7,475 bases of DNA from Sphingobium sp. (GTDB taxonomy: Bacteria; Pseudomonadota; Alphaproteobacteria; Sphingomonadales; Sphingomonadaceae). The notes under the pieces were generated by a model. It made no database searches and was not told where the DNA came from. It worked only from the letters and a program-made list of their open reading frames with translations. Below are positions 1-6,227 of this stretch, piece by piece; the stretch's first letter is position 1; every line of letters begins with the position of its first letter. Made by a program: the position numbers and the translations under genes. The stretch spans positions 1 to 7,475 of the forward strand of contig JASBTC010000044.1 in assembly GCA_030148625.1 (NCBI GenBank), written 5' to 3'.

Positions 1-314
1 AGATCCTGCAGGAAGGGCCGCGCCAGCTGGACGAGGTTGCTGCGATAGACCGCGGCACGCCCGAACTTGAGCAGCTTGCGTCCGAAGACATAGCCCTCGC
101 CCTCGCGCGCGCGATCGACCAGGCCGAGCCGGGTCAGCGTCTGCAGATGCCGCGACACGCGTGCCTTGGTCATGTCGAGCTGCCGCGCCATGTCGGTGAC
201 GCGGACCGGATCGGAGGCCTCGGTGAGGACCTCCAGGATCTGGACGGTCACTTCGACGCTCTTCACCCGGGCCGAGCCGGCGTCGTCCTCGGGGATTTCG
301 TTCTGATCGATCAT
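1..314 (-). CDS. IclR-family transcriptional regulator, N-terminal part (C-terminus beyond the left edge)
   Basis: The frame opens at ATG 314-312 and runs without a stop to the left edge, giving 104 visible residues. The start follows a good ribosome site, AGGGGA (320-325), 5 nt upstream. The sequence has the IclR DNA-binding layout: RVKSVEVTVQILEVL at about residues 16-30, a winged helix-turn-helix at about 37-62 (VTDMARQLDMTKARVSRHLQTL), then a wing with GLVDR..GEGYVFGRKLLKFG. The C-terminal effector domain is outside the window. IclR proteins often control aromatic-acid catabolic genes through palindromic sites near divergent promoters. This gene lies 48 bp downstream of the dioxygenase gene on the same strand, so it is probably the local regulator and may be co-transcribed with it. 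The effector cannot be predicted. Family assignment is firm; the regulatory target is inferred from position. Confidence 0.88.
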   Translation of the reverse strand, partial: MIDQNEIPEDDAGSARVKSVEVTVQILEVLTEASDPVRVTDMARQLDMTKARVSRHLQTLTRLGLVDRAREGEGYVFGRKLLKFGRAAVYRSNLVQLARPFLQD

Positions 315-362
315 TCACATCCCCTAACATCGGCCGTCACGGTTGGCGAGACGCCCTTGTTA

Positions 363-1385
363 TCAGCGCCATAGCGTGAAACCGCACGACGATCCCGTTC
401 CGCCTTCGGTGCGGTAGAGCTTCTGATAGTCGATCAGCTCCATCGCCAGCCCCGCCGCGTCCATCGCCGCGGAGGTCGCAATCCAGCTCTTGCACTCCGA
501 CGTGCCGGCCATCAGTTCATTCTGCGGGATCGCGCGGAGCCAGTCGTGGTCGCGCGTGCGCATCGCCTCGATGAAGCGCGCGTCCCATTCGGGATCGACG
601 ACGAAATGGGTGAGCCCGCCGGTGGTCAGCACCGCAACCCGCGCATCGCTGTCCCATGCCTCGATCGCGCGCGTCACCGCGGCGCCGAAGTCGTGGCAGC
701 GCGCCGCGCTTGGGCTGTTGTCGTAATACCAGCAATTGACGTCCACCGGCACATGCGGGCGGACATGATCGCGCATGATGTTCTTGTAGAGGAACCCATA
801 GGCATGGGGCATGCCGAAGAGCAGCGACTTGTCGTTGCTGACCGTCGGTTTCTCGTGACACAGCGTCACGTCGAAATTGCTCTCGCGAACCAGATGACGG
901 GCAAGGTGCGTCCCAAAGGCGCGATCCCCCGGATAGACGGTCGGCGCATCGGGGAGATGCCCGTGATCCGAAATTTCGATGCCGACGGGCAGCCGCGACT
1001 TCTGTTCGCCGGTGCGCGGAATATTGGCGATCTCGTCCGCCGCGATCACCGCAAAGGTCGGCACCATCTCCGAAAAAATCTCATGCTGGTCGTTGCCGAT
1101 GATCACCACCACGTCCGGGTTCGCAGCGACATAGGCCTGGTGCAGCCGGTCCATCGCCGCAAAGCTCTTGTCGAGCGCGGCCTGCCGGGTGGGCAGGTCG
1201 AGCAGCGCGCCGATATTCTCGCCGGCACGCTCCGCCTCCAGCTCCGCGTAGCGCAGCTTGCGTCCCTTGAACCAGAGCGGGATGCCATCCTGCCGGTCGC
1301 GCTCGGCGCGGATATCCCAATCGTGCGCGAGCGTGTGGAGTTGCGGCGTATGCGCGCAGCCAATGCCCAGAACGATCTTCGCCAT
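363..1385 (-). CDS. Class III extradiol ring-cleavage dioxygenase, LigB-type catalytic subunit (340 aa)
   Basis: Predicted cytosolic non-haem Fe(II) dioxygenase that opens a catechol-type ring next to its hydroxyl pair. It has the LigB features: His12 in GIGCAHTP and His101 in GNDQHE as candidate metal ligands, Glu297 in GTSECKSWI as the candidate third ligand, His194 in GMPHAYGF as the candidate catalytic acid/base, and His260 in TTGGLTHF. These roles are assigned by analogy with LigAB (His12, His61, Glu242, His195), not by alignment. At 340 aa it is longer than LigB or HpaD-type subunits (about 280-300 aa). No LigA-like alpha subunit is encoded in the window, nor is one fused, which fits one-component class III enzymes such as PraA or homoprotocatechuate 2,3-dioxygenase better than LigAB. 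The ATG is preceded by GGAGGA (1389-1394) at 3 nt. The gene diverges from the plus-strand FAH gene and is followed by the IclR gene. The superfamily is secure; the substrate is unknown. Confidence 0.9.
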   Translation of the reverse strand: MAKIVLGIGCAHTPQLHTLAHDWDIRAERDRQDGIPLWFKGRKLRYAELEAERAGENIGALLDLPTRQAALDKSFAAMDRLHQAYVAANPDVVVIIGNDQHEIFSEMVPTFAVIAADEIANIPRTGEQKSRLPVGIEISDHGHLPDAPTVYPGDRAFGTHLARHLVRESNFDVTLCHEKPTVSNDKSLLFGMPHAYGFLYKNIMRDHVRPHVPVDVNCWYYDNSPSAARCHDFGAAVTRAIEAWDSDARVAVLTTGGLTHFVVDPEWDARFIEAMRTRDHDWLRAIPQNELMAGTSECKSWIATSAAMDAAGLAMELIDYQKLYRTEGGTGSSCGFTLWR

Positions 1386-1469
1386 GCTTCCTCCAACCGA
1401 TTGACGCGGGACTCTGTTGCGCTATGCGTTACTTTGTAGCGTAATGCGATATAAAAGTGGAGGGATGCG
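1386..1469. promoter_or_regulatory. Divergent intergenic promoter/operator region with overlapping inverted repeats
   Basis: This 84-bp gap separates the outward-facing dioxygenase and FAH genes, so it must hold both promoters unless they lie inside the genes. It contains a perfect 5-bp inverted repeat, CGCTA (1420-1424) with TAGCG (1437-1441). An overlapping imperfect one pairs GCGTTAC (1426-1432) with GTAATGC (1441-1447), 6 of 7 matching. The motif ATGCG also recurs directly (1424-1428 and 1444-1448). The stretch 1434-1457 is AT-richer than its surroundings. Possible plus-strand elements are TTGACG (1401-1406) with a weak TATGCG (1423-1428), or TATAAA (1450-1455), which would leave almost no leader. 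No convincing minus-strand pair is visible. The repeats are a candidate operator for the neighbouring IclR protein; that link is inference. Confidence 0.45.
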
Positions 1470-2447
1470 ATGAAGCTGGTCACGTTCGACGCCGGAGAGG
1501 GGCCCCGCACCGGAGCGATCATCGGCGACGGTTCGATCGTCGACCTCGCCGCCGCGGCGCCTGAGGCGGCGCGCGGCATGCTCTCGACGATGCTGGCGCT
1601 GATCGAAGGCGGCGAGCCGGGGCTCGATGCGGCGCGGGAGATCGTCGCGCGCAGCCGCGGCGACCATGGCTACGACCCGGCCTATGTCCGCTACCTGCCG
1701 CCGCTGCCAGTACCCAACTCGATCCGCGACTTCGCCAATTTCGAACTGCACTGCCTGCAGGCGCTCGAGGCGAGCATGCGGATGCGCGCGGCGAGCCAGC
1801 CCGATCCCGAGGCCGCCTATGCCGGGTTCAAGGCAAGCGGCGCCTATGACCTGCCCGCAAGCTGGTACCAGCGGCCCTATTATTTCAAGGGCAACCGCAT
1901 GACCTGCTCCGGCCATGACTCGGTGATCCAGTGGCCGCGCTTCTCCGGCACAATGGACTATGAGCTGGAGTTCGCTGCGGTGGTCGGCACGCGCGGCGCA
2001 GACATCGCCGAGGCGGACGCGGACGCCCACATCTTCGGCTATATGATCTACAACGACTTCTCCGCCCGCGACGAACAGGTGCGCGACCAGCAGTTCCGCA
2101 TGGGCCCGTCCAAGGGCAAGGATTTCGACACCGGCAATGCGATGGGGCCCTGGATCGTCACCCGCGACGAACTGCCCGACGTGTCGAACCTGGCGATGAC
2201 GTCGCGGATCAACGGCGAGGTCCAGGGGCGCAGCAATTCTTCGGGCATGCAGTTCAGCTTCGCCCAGTGCATCGCCTTCGTCTCGCGCGACGAGACGCTC
2301 TACCCCGGCGACGTGTTCGGATCGGGCACTGCGGGCAATGGCTGCGGGTTCGAGACCGGCCGCTATCTCGAGCCCGGCGACGTCATAGAGCTCGAGGTCG
2401 AGGGGATCGGCGTGCTGCGCAACCGCATCGGCGAACGGCGGAGCTGA
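1470..2447 (+). CDS. Fumarylacetoacetate hydrolase (FAH) superfamily enzyme, probable C-C hydrolase (325 aa)
   Basis: A metal-dependent FAH-fold enzyme; family members hydrolyse, decarboxylate, hydrate or isomerise beta-diketo or 2-oxo acids made by ring cleavage. The start ATG has GGAGGG (1459-1464) 5 nt upstream. The N-terminal domain is about residues 1-80 and the catalytic domain begins near 82. Visible family signatures are RDFANFELH with candidate catalytic His94, the metal ligands Glu165 and Glu167 in MDYELEFAAVVG, Asp196 in YNDFSARDEQ, the lysine-rich SKGKDFDTG (Lys215/Lys217), GPWIVTRDELPD, SSGMQFS, and LYPGDVFGSGTAGNGCG. The segment of about 45 residues between His94 and KGN (140-142) is the usual lid/linker of the longer FAH subfamily. 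All expected active-site groups are present, so I expect activity, perhaps acylpyruvate-type hydrolysis. It is the only complete plus-strand gene, divergent from the dioxygenase. The exact substrate is not determinable. Confidence 0.88.
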   Translation: MKLVTFDAGEGPRTGAIIGDGSIVDLAAAAPEAARGMLSTMLALIEGGEPGLDAAREIVARSRGDHGYDPAYVRYLPPLPVPNSIRDFANFELHCLQALEASMRMRAASQPDPEAAYAGFKASGAYDLPASWYQRPYYFKGNRMTCSGHDSVIQWPRFSGTMDYELEFAAVVGTRGADIAEADADAHIFGYMIYNDFSARDEQVRDQQFRMGPSKGKDFDTGNAMGPWIVTRDELPDVSNLAMTSRINGEVQGRSNSSGMQFSFAQCIAFVSRDETLYPGDVFGSGTAGNGCGFETGRYLEPGDVIELEVEGIGVLRNRIGERRS

Positions 2448-2477
2448 GCCCGGCGCCCTGCCCGCCGGTCAGAAAGG

Positions 2478-2508
2478 AACGGCGCCGTCCCCCGGGGACG
2501 GCGCCGTT
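2478..2508. terminator. Bidirectional intrinsic terminator between convergent genes
   Basis: A perfect 15-bp inverted repeat, aacggcgccgtcccc (2478-2492) with its complement at 2494-2508, surrounds one central base. In RNA the stem would be about 13-14 bp with a small C/G loop. On the plus strand it is followed by a short T-containing run (gtttcgtt). On the minus strand it is followed by TTCCTTTCT. It begins 30 nt after the FAH stop and lies 3 nt beyond the transporter stop (2512-2514), the right place to end both convergent transcripts. A smaller 6-bp hairpin (CCGGCG 2450-2455 with CGCCGG 2463-2468) lies just before it on the FAH side. Confidence 0.85.
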
Positions 2509-2511
2509 TCG

Positions 2512-3801
2512 TTATGGTGCCAGGCCGACCGCCGGGCTGCCTTCGACCGGCTGGTCCGGACGCCGCTGCGCGTCGGCGCGCTGCGCCTTCCAGGCGCGGG
2601 GGTTCACGAACCAGATGCATGCGGCCGACACTGCCGGCAGGATCATGAACAGGATCAGCGCCGACTGATAGGATTGTCCCGCATCGTACATCCGGCCCAT
2701 CACCCAGGGGCCGGTCGCCGAGCCGAGATTGGCCATCGCCGTGAGCAGCCCCGTCAGCAGCCCGAGATGCTGGGTGCCGTAGGTGTGGCGCGAGATCACC
2801 GGGCCGTCGACCATCACGCTCGAATGGCCCATCGCGCGCACCACGATATAGGCGATCAGCACGATCGGATTGCCCAGCGCGAACGACAGGATCGCGCAGG
2901 TGGTGAGCAGGAAGTAAAGCCCCGCCAGCCCGCGGTTGGAGCTGCGGTCGAGGATATTGCCCGCGAGCACGCGGCCGAAGATCGCGACGACGCCGATTGC
3001 GCTTACCGCCCACGCCCCATCGTCCTTGCTGAGGCCGGCATCGAGCAGCATCAGCACCTGATGCTGGGTCAGCGCCTGATCGACGATGGTGACCAGGAAG
3101 AAGGCGATCGACATCAGCCAGAAGCTCGATCCGCGCATCATCTTGCCGAAATATTCGCGCACGCCGACGCTCTCGCTGGCGTCGCTCGCGCTCGCGGCCT
3201 GCTCGGTGATCGGCACGCGCAGCATGCCATAGATCAGCGCCGGGACCGCGACGAGCCAGATGCCGGCGGACAGCGCGGCCATGCCGGTACGCCACCCGAA
3301 TGCCTGGATGAGATCGACGGTGACGACCGGCATGACCACGCCGCCGATCGCCGTGCCGAGCAGCACCATGCCCGTAGCCGTCCCCTGCGAGGCGCGGAAG
3401 GTGCGCCCGACCAGTACGAAGCACGACACCATCGCCCCCGGCCCGGCGATGCCGAGCAGCACGCCGACCGCATAATAGCTGGCGAGTCCGCCGACAAAGG
3501 CGAAGCCGAACAGCGCGATGCCGCCGAAGACGATCGACACCATCAGCGCACGCCACGCCCCGGCAATGTCGAGAAACCGTCCGAACACCAGGCACGAAAT
3601 CACGCCGGTCAGATATTTGGCGGTCGCCAGCAGCGTCGCCTGCTCGCGGGTCCAGCCGAATTCCTTGATCACCTCGGGATAGATGAACGGCAGGGCATAG
3701 GCCGGCGCCGAGAATCCGAAGAACAATGCGGTGATCGCGATCGCCAGCACGCGCCAGTTGGCGCTGAACTCATCGCGGAATGCCTGGTCGAACTGGAACA
3801 T
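2512..3801 (-). CDS. Major facilitator superfamily (MFS) transporter, probable organic/aromatic acid uptake (429 aa)
   Basis: Inner-membrane secondary transporter with about twelve hydrophobic helices, roughly at residues 17-39, 54-76, 84-104, 108-130, 141-163, 172-194, 226-248, 262-282, 291-311, 312-332, 345-367 and 378-399. A charged loop (about 195-225) separates the two halves. The loop 2-3 motif is degenerate (GRFLDIAGAWR); its counterpart in the second half, GRVLAGNILDR (276-286), is closer to consensus. The pattern resembles monocarboxylate/oxalate-formate type MFS carriers. The frame stays open 195 nt further upstream, but ATG 3801-3799 is chosen: it has AGGGAGAG (3809-3816) 7 nt upstream and starts with MFQFDQAFRDEF directly before helix 1, and the longer version would overlap the dehydrogenase gene. 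It follows that gene by 22 nt and is the last gene of the operon. Import of the pathway substrate is inferred from context. Confidence 0.87.
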   Translation of the reverse strand: MFQFDQAFRDEFSANWRVLAIAITALFFGFSAPAYALPFIYPEVIKEFGWTREQATLLATAKYLTGVISCLVFGRFLDIAGAWRALMVSIVFGGIALFGFAFVGGLASYYAVGVLLGIAGPGAMVSCFVLVGRTFRASQGTATGMVLLGTAIGGVVMPVVTVDLIQAFGWRTGMAALSAGIWLVAVPALIYGMLRVPITEQAASASDASESVGVREYFGKMMRGSSFWLMSIAFFLVTIVDQALTQHQVLMLLDAGLSKDDGAWAVSAIGVVAIFGRVLAGNILDRSSNRGLAGLYFLLTTCAILSFALGNPIVLIAYIVVRAMGHSSVMVDGPVISRHTYGTQHLGLLTGLLTAMANLGSATGPWVMGRMYDAGQSYQSALILFMILPAVSAACIWFVNPRAWKAQRADAQRRPDQPVEGSPAVGLAP

Positions 3802-3823
3802 CCCGGTACTCTCCCTGTGCGCC

Positions 3824-5233
3824 TCAGTTCTTCGCCACCCTGACGGTCTGAAGCTGCATATATTCCTCGAGCCCATAGAGGCCGAATTCGGTGCCGACAC
3901 CCGATTGCTTGGCGCCGCCGAAGGGCACATCGGGCGAGATGCTGGCGTGATCGTTGACCCAGACCGTTCCGGCCTCAAGCCGCTGGGCAAAGGCAAGCGC
4001 CGCGGCGGGATCTGCCGTCCATACCGACCCGCCCAGCCCGTTCTCGTTGGCGTTGGCGCGCGCGAGCGCGTCCTCGGGATCGCTGTAGCGGATCACCGGC
4101 AGGATCGGGCCGAATTGCTCCTCGTCGACGATTCGCATCCCGTCGGTCACATCGACCACGACCGAGAGCGGAAAGAAATAGCCGTCGCCTTCGCGTGCCT
4201 CGCCCCCCGCAAGGAAGCGCCCGCCGTGCGCGCGCGCATCGTCGGCAAGCGCGCGCACCAGATCGAACTGCTTGCGATTCTGCACCGGGCCGAACTGGCT
4301 CGCCGCATCGCTGCCCGGTCCCACCACCGCTGTGCGGGCCATCTCGGCGAGCTTTTCCGCCAGCGCGTCATGGATGCTGTCATGGACATAGACGCGCTTC
4401 ACGGCGGCACAGATCTGGCCGCTGTTGCCAAAGGCCTTGGCGAAGATCTTGGCCGCGACCTTGTCGACATCGGCATCGGGCAGCACGATCGCGGCGTCGT
4501 TGCCGCCAAGCTCGAGCGTCAGCCGTTTGAGGTTGGCGGCACCGTCCGCCATGATCGACCGGCCGGTGGGGGTCGATCCGGTGAAGACGATCTTGTCGAT
4601 CCCCGGATGCGACGCGATCGCGCGGCCGATCTCGACCTCCCCCGTCACCGAATTGAGCACGCCTGGCGGAAGGTGCGCATGGGCGATCTCGATCATGCGC
4701 AGCGCCGCGAGCGGGGTGAAGGACGACGGCTTCATCACCACCGTATTGCCCGCGACCAGGCCGGGGATGATGTGCCAGATCGCGATCATCACCGGGAAGT
4801 TCCACGGGCTGATCGACGCGACCACGCCCAGCGGCTTGCGGTGCACCTCGACCCGGACGCTGTCGTCGTCCTTGAGGACGTCGACCGCGGGACGCAGCCC
4901 CGCGGTCGCGCGCGCCCAGGCGAGCGCGCCCATGATCTCGCCCACCGCATTGGGGACGGGCTTGCCCTGCTCGGCCGAAAGCAGCCGTGCCAGCTCGTCC
5001 TTGGCCGCCTCGATCGAATCGGCGATCGCGAGGATCGCGGCGGCGCGATCCTCGATCGGGGTCGCCGCCCAGCCGGGAAAGGCGCGCCGCGCCGCGGCGA
5101 CGGCGGCGTCGAGATCGGCCGTGCTCGCCAGCGGCGCAGCGGCGAACGGACGCCCCGTGGCGGGATCGATCACCGGGAAGGTTTCCGCCGTCGCCAGCGG
5201 TTTCCCATCGACGATCAGGCGGACCCCGGTCAC
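3824..5233 (-). CDS. NAD(P)-dependent aldehyde dehydrogenase, probable semialdehyde dehydrogenase (469 aa)
   Basis: A soluble ALDH-superfamily enzyme oxidising an aldehyde to a carboxylate. Numbered from GTG 5233-5231, the motifs are: PWNFP with Asn145 (oxyanion hole), MKPS with cofactor-binding Lys168, FTGSTPTG (217-224) in the Rossmann fold, ELGGN with general base Glu241, GNSGQIC with catalytic Cys275, and EEQFGP (371-376). All catalytic residues are present and the length is normal. The frame is open further upstream, but residues there lack ALDH character and would overlap the preceding gene by about 160 nt. The chosen GTG overlaps that gene's TGA as GTGA. The upstream site is weak (AGAAG, 11 nt away), consistent with translational coupling. 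Ser171 occupies the position of ALDH2 Glu195, as in NADP-dependent GabD, hinting at NADP use. Context suggests a ring-cleavage semialdehyde as substrate, as with PraB, NbaE or HpaE; this is inference. Confidence 0.9.
   Translation of the reverse strand: MTGVRLIVDGKPLATAETFPVIDPATGRPFAAAPLASTADLDAAVAAARRAFPGWAATPIEDRAAAILAIADSIEAAKDELARLLSAEQGKPVPNAVGEIMGALAWARATAGLRPAVDVLKDDDSVRVEVHRKPLGVVASISPWNFPVMIAIWHIIPGLVAGNTVVMKPSSFTPLAALRMIEIAHAHLPPGVLNSVTGEVEIGRAIASHPGIDKIVFTGSTPTGRSIMADGAANLKRLTLELGGNDAAIVLPDADVDKVAAKIFAKAFGNSGQICAAVKRVYVHDSIHDALAEKLAEMARTAVVGPGSDAASQFGPVQNRKQFDLVRALADDARAHGGRFLAGGEAREGDGYFFPLSVVVDVTDGMRIVDEEQFGPILPVIRYSDPEDALARANANENGLGGSVWTADPAAALAFAQRLEAGTVWVNDHASISPDVPFGGAKQSGVGTEFGLYGLEEYMQLQTVRVAKN
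5230..5233 (-). other. GTGA stop/start overlap coupling the amidohydrolase and dehydrogenase genes
   Basis: On the minus strand the four bases GTGA hold both the GTG start of the aldehyde dehydrogenase and the TGA stop of the amidohydrolase. No strong ribosome site precedes the GTG. This arrangement is typical of termination-reinitiation coupling and supports this start over longer in-frame alternatives. Confidence 0.75.
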
Positions 5234-6225
5234 AGCTTGAACAGCTTCTGCGCGGTGCCGCTCTTGACCAGCTTCGCGGCAGCGGGATCGAGCGCGTTCA
5301 CGCGGGCGAGGCACCCCGCCATGTCCCCGATATTGTGGGGATAGTCCGATCCGTACATCACTCGCTCCGGTCCGCCCGCGACCTCGATACACAGGTCGAG
5401 CGCGTTCTTCTCATAGACCACGCTGTCATAATAGATGCGGCGAAGATATCTCGACGGCTTGTCCTTGATCTTCTCCGAGCAGGCCGGGATCATCTCGTGG
5501 CAGCGGTCGAGCCGCCCGGCAAGATAGGGCAGCGTCGCGCCGCCATGCCCGGCGATGATCGCGAGGTTGGGGTAGCGGTCGATGAACCCGTCCAGGATCA
5601 TCCGCGACACGGCCAGCGTGGTATCGAACATGAAGCCGATCGGCGGCACCAGGCCGTATTCGTGCAATTCCATCTCGGCCGAGCCCTGCGGCGCGGTCGG
5701 ATGGACCAGCACGGGCAGCGCGAGATCGTCGATCGCCTGCCAGATCGGCGCGAACTGCGGCGCCGTCAGGCTCTTGCCGTCGATATTGGCGCTGACGAAC
5801 ACGCCGACCGCACCCTGTACGACCGCCTCCGCAAGCACCTCGACCGCGCGCTCCGGATACTGCCAGGGCAAGGTCGCGAAGAAGCGGATGCGGTCCGGGA
5901 AACGCCCCTGCTGATAGGCCATGTGCGCGTTCATCTCGCGCGACACGCGGGTGCTCACCGCCTCCCCGCCCCAATAGGCGCTGGGGCAGGTCAGCGAGAC
6001 GATGGCGATATCGACGCCGGCCTTGTCCATGTTCGCGACGCGCAGGTCATAGTCGAACATCTCGGGGAACAGCGTGACGAACGGCGCGCCGCTCATCCAC
6101 ACGCTGTCCTGTCCCGCCGCGGTCGGCTTCACCCCGTATTTGGGGGCGCCATGCGCGCGGATGTCGTTCAGCCATGCCTCGCTCAGCATGTGCGTGTGGA
6201 CGTCGATCACCGGCACCGACGACAT
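5230..6225 (-). CDS. ACMSD-like amidohydrolase, probable metal-dependent decarboxylase (331 aa)
   Basis: A TIM-barrel amidohydrolase of the amidohydrolase-2 group, which includes 2-amino-3-carboxymuconate-6-semialdehyde decarboxylase (ACMSD), PraH, gamma-resorcylate decarboxylase, LigW and the hydratase LigJ. The metal and catalytic set is complete and nearly co-numbered with ACMSD: His10 and His12 in VIDVHTHM, His175 in VLVHPT, His227 in IAGHGGA, and Asp294 in YGSDYPHN. Arg238 (AGRLD) matches the inter-subunit Arg239 of ACMSD. By contrast, ACMSD Arg51 appears to be replaced by Val50. ATG 6225-6223 is chosen: it has GGAGAAG 5 nt upstream and places the HxH motif at the expected distance. GTG 6231-6229, two codons earlier, is possible but too close to the ribosome site. 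The gene starts 2 nt after the second FAH-like gene stops. Decarboxylation of a ring-opened carboxylated semialdehyde is the favoured role; hydratase or hydrolase chemistry is not excluded. Confidence 0.88.
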   Translation of the reverse strand: MSSVPVIDVHTHMLSEAWLNDIRAHGAPKYGVKPTAAGQDSVWMSGAPFVTLFPEMFDYDLRVANMDKAGVDIAIVSLTCPSAYWGGEAVSTRVSREMNAHMAYQQGRFPDRIRFFATLPWQYPERAVEVLAEAVVQGAVGVFVSANIDGKSLTAPQFAPIWQAIDDLALPVLVHPTAPQGSAEMELHEYGLVPPIGFMFDTTLAVSRMILDGFIDRYPNLAIIAGHGGATLPYLAGRLDRCHEMIPACSEKIKDKPSRYLRRIYYDSVVYEKNALDLCIEVAGGPERVMYGSDYPHNIGDMAGCLARVNALDPAAAKLVKSGTAQKLFKL

Positions 6226-6227
6226 GC

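Noticed and set aside
315..362. Possible separate promoter or terminator between the dioxygenase and regulator genes
   Set aside because: Only 48 bp with no convincing hairpin or -35/-10 pair; the regulator's ribosome site is the only clear element.
147..374. Short plus-strand open frame opposite the regulator
   Set aside because: The minus-strand frame gives a clear IclR helix-turn-helix with a good ribosome site; this one is its shadow.
546..1439. Long plus-strand open frame (297 codons) antisense to the dioxygenase gene
   Set aside because: Its product is Arg/His-rich with no domain. It mirrors the codon bias of the real minus-strand gene, which has clear LigB motifs.
2363..3595. Minus-strand open frame of 410 codons overlapping the transporter in another frame
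   Set aside because: It is an Arg-rich out-of-frame product without motifs; the MFS frame explains the region.
2674..3843. Plus-strand open frame of 389 codons opposite the transporter gene
   Set aside because: The translation is an Arg/His/Asp/Glu-rich low-complexity product, typical of the complement of a GC-rich membrane-protein gene; the opposite strand encodes a convincing MFS carrier.
3731..5344. Plus-strand open frame of 537 codons opposite the aldehyde dehydrogenase
   Set aside because: It is a high-GC antisense shadow. The minus strand holds all ALDH catalytic motifs in one uninterrupted frame.
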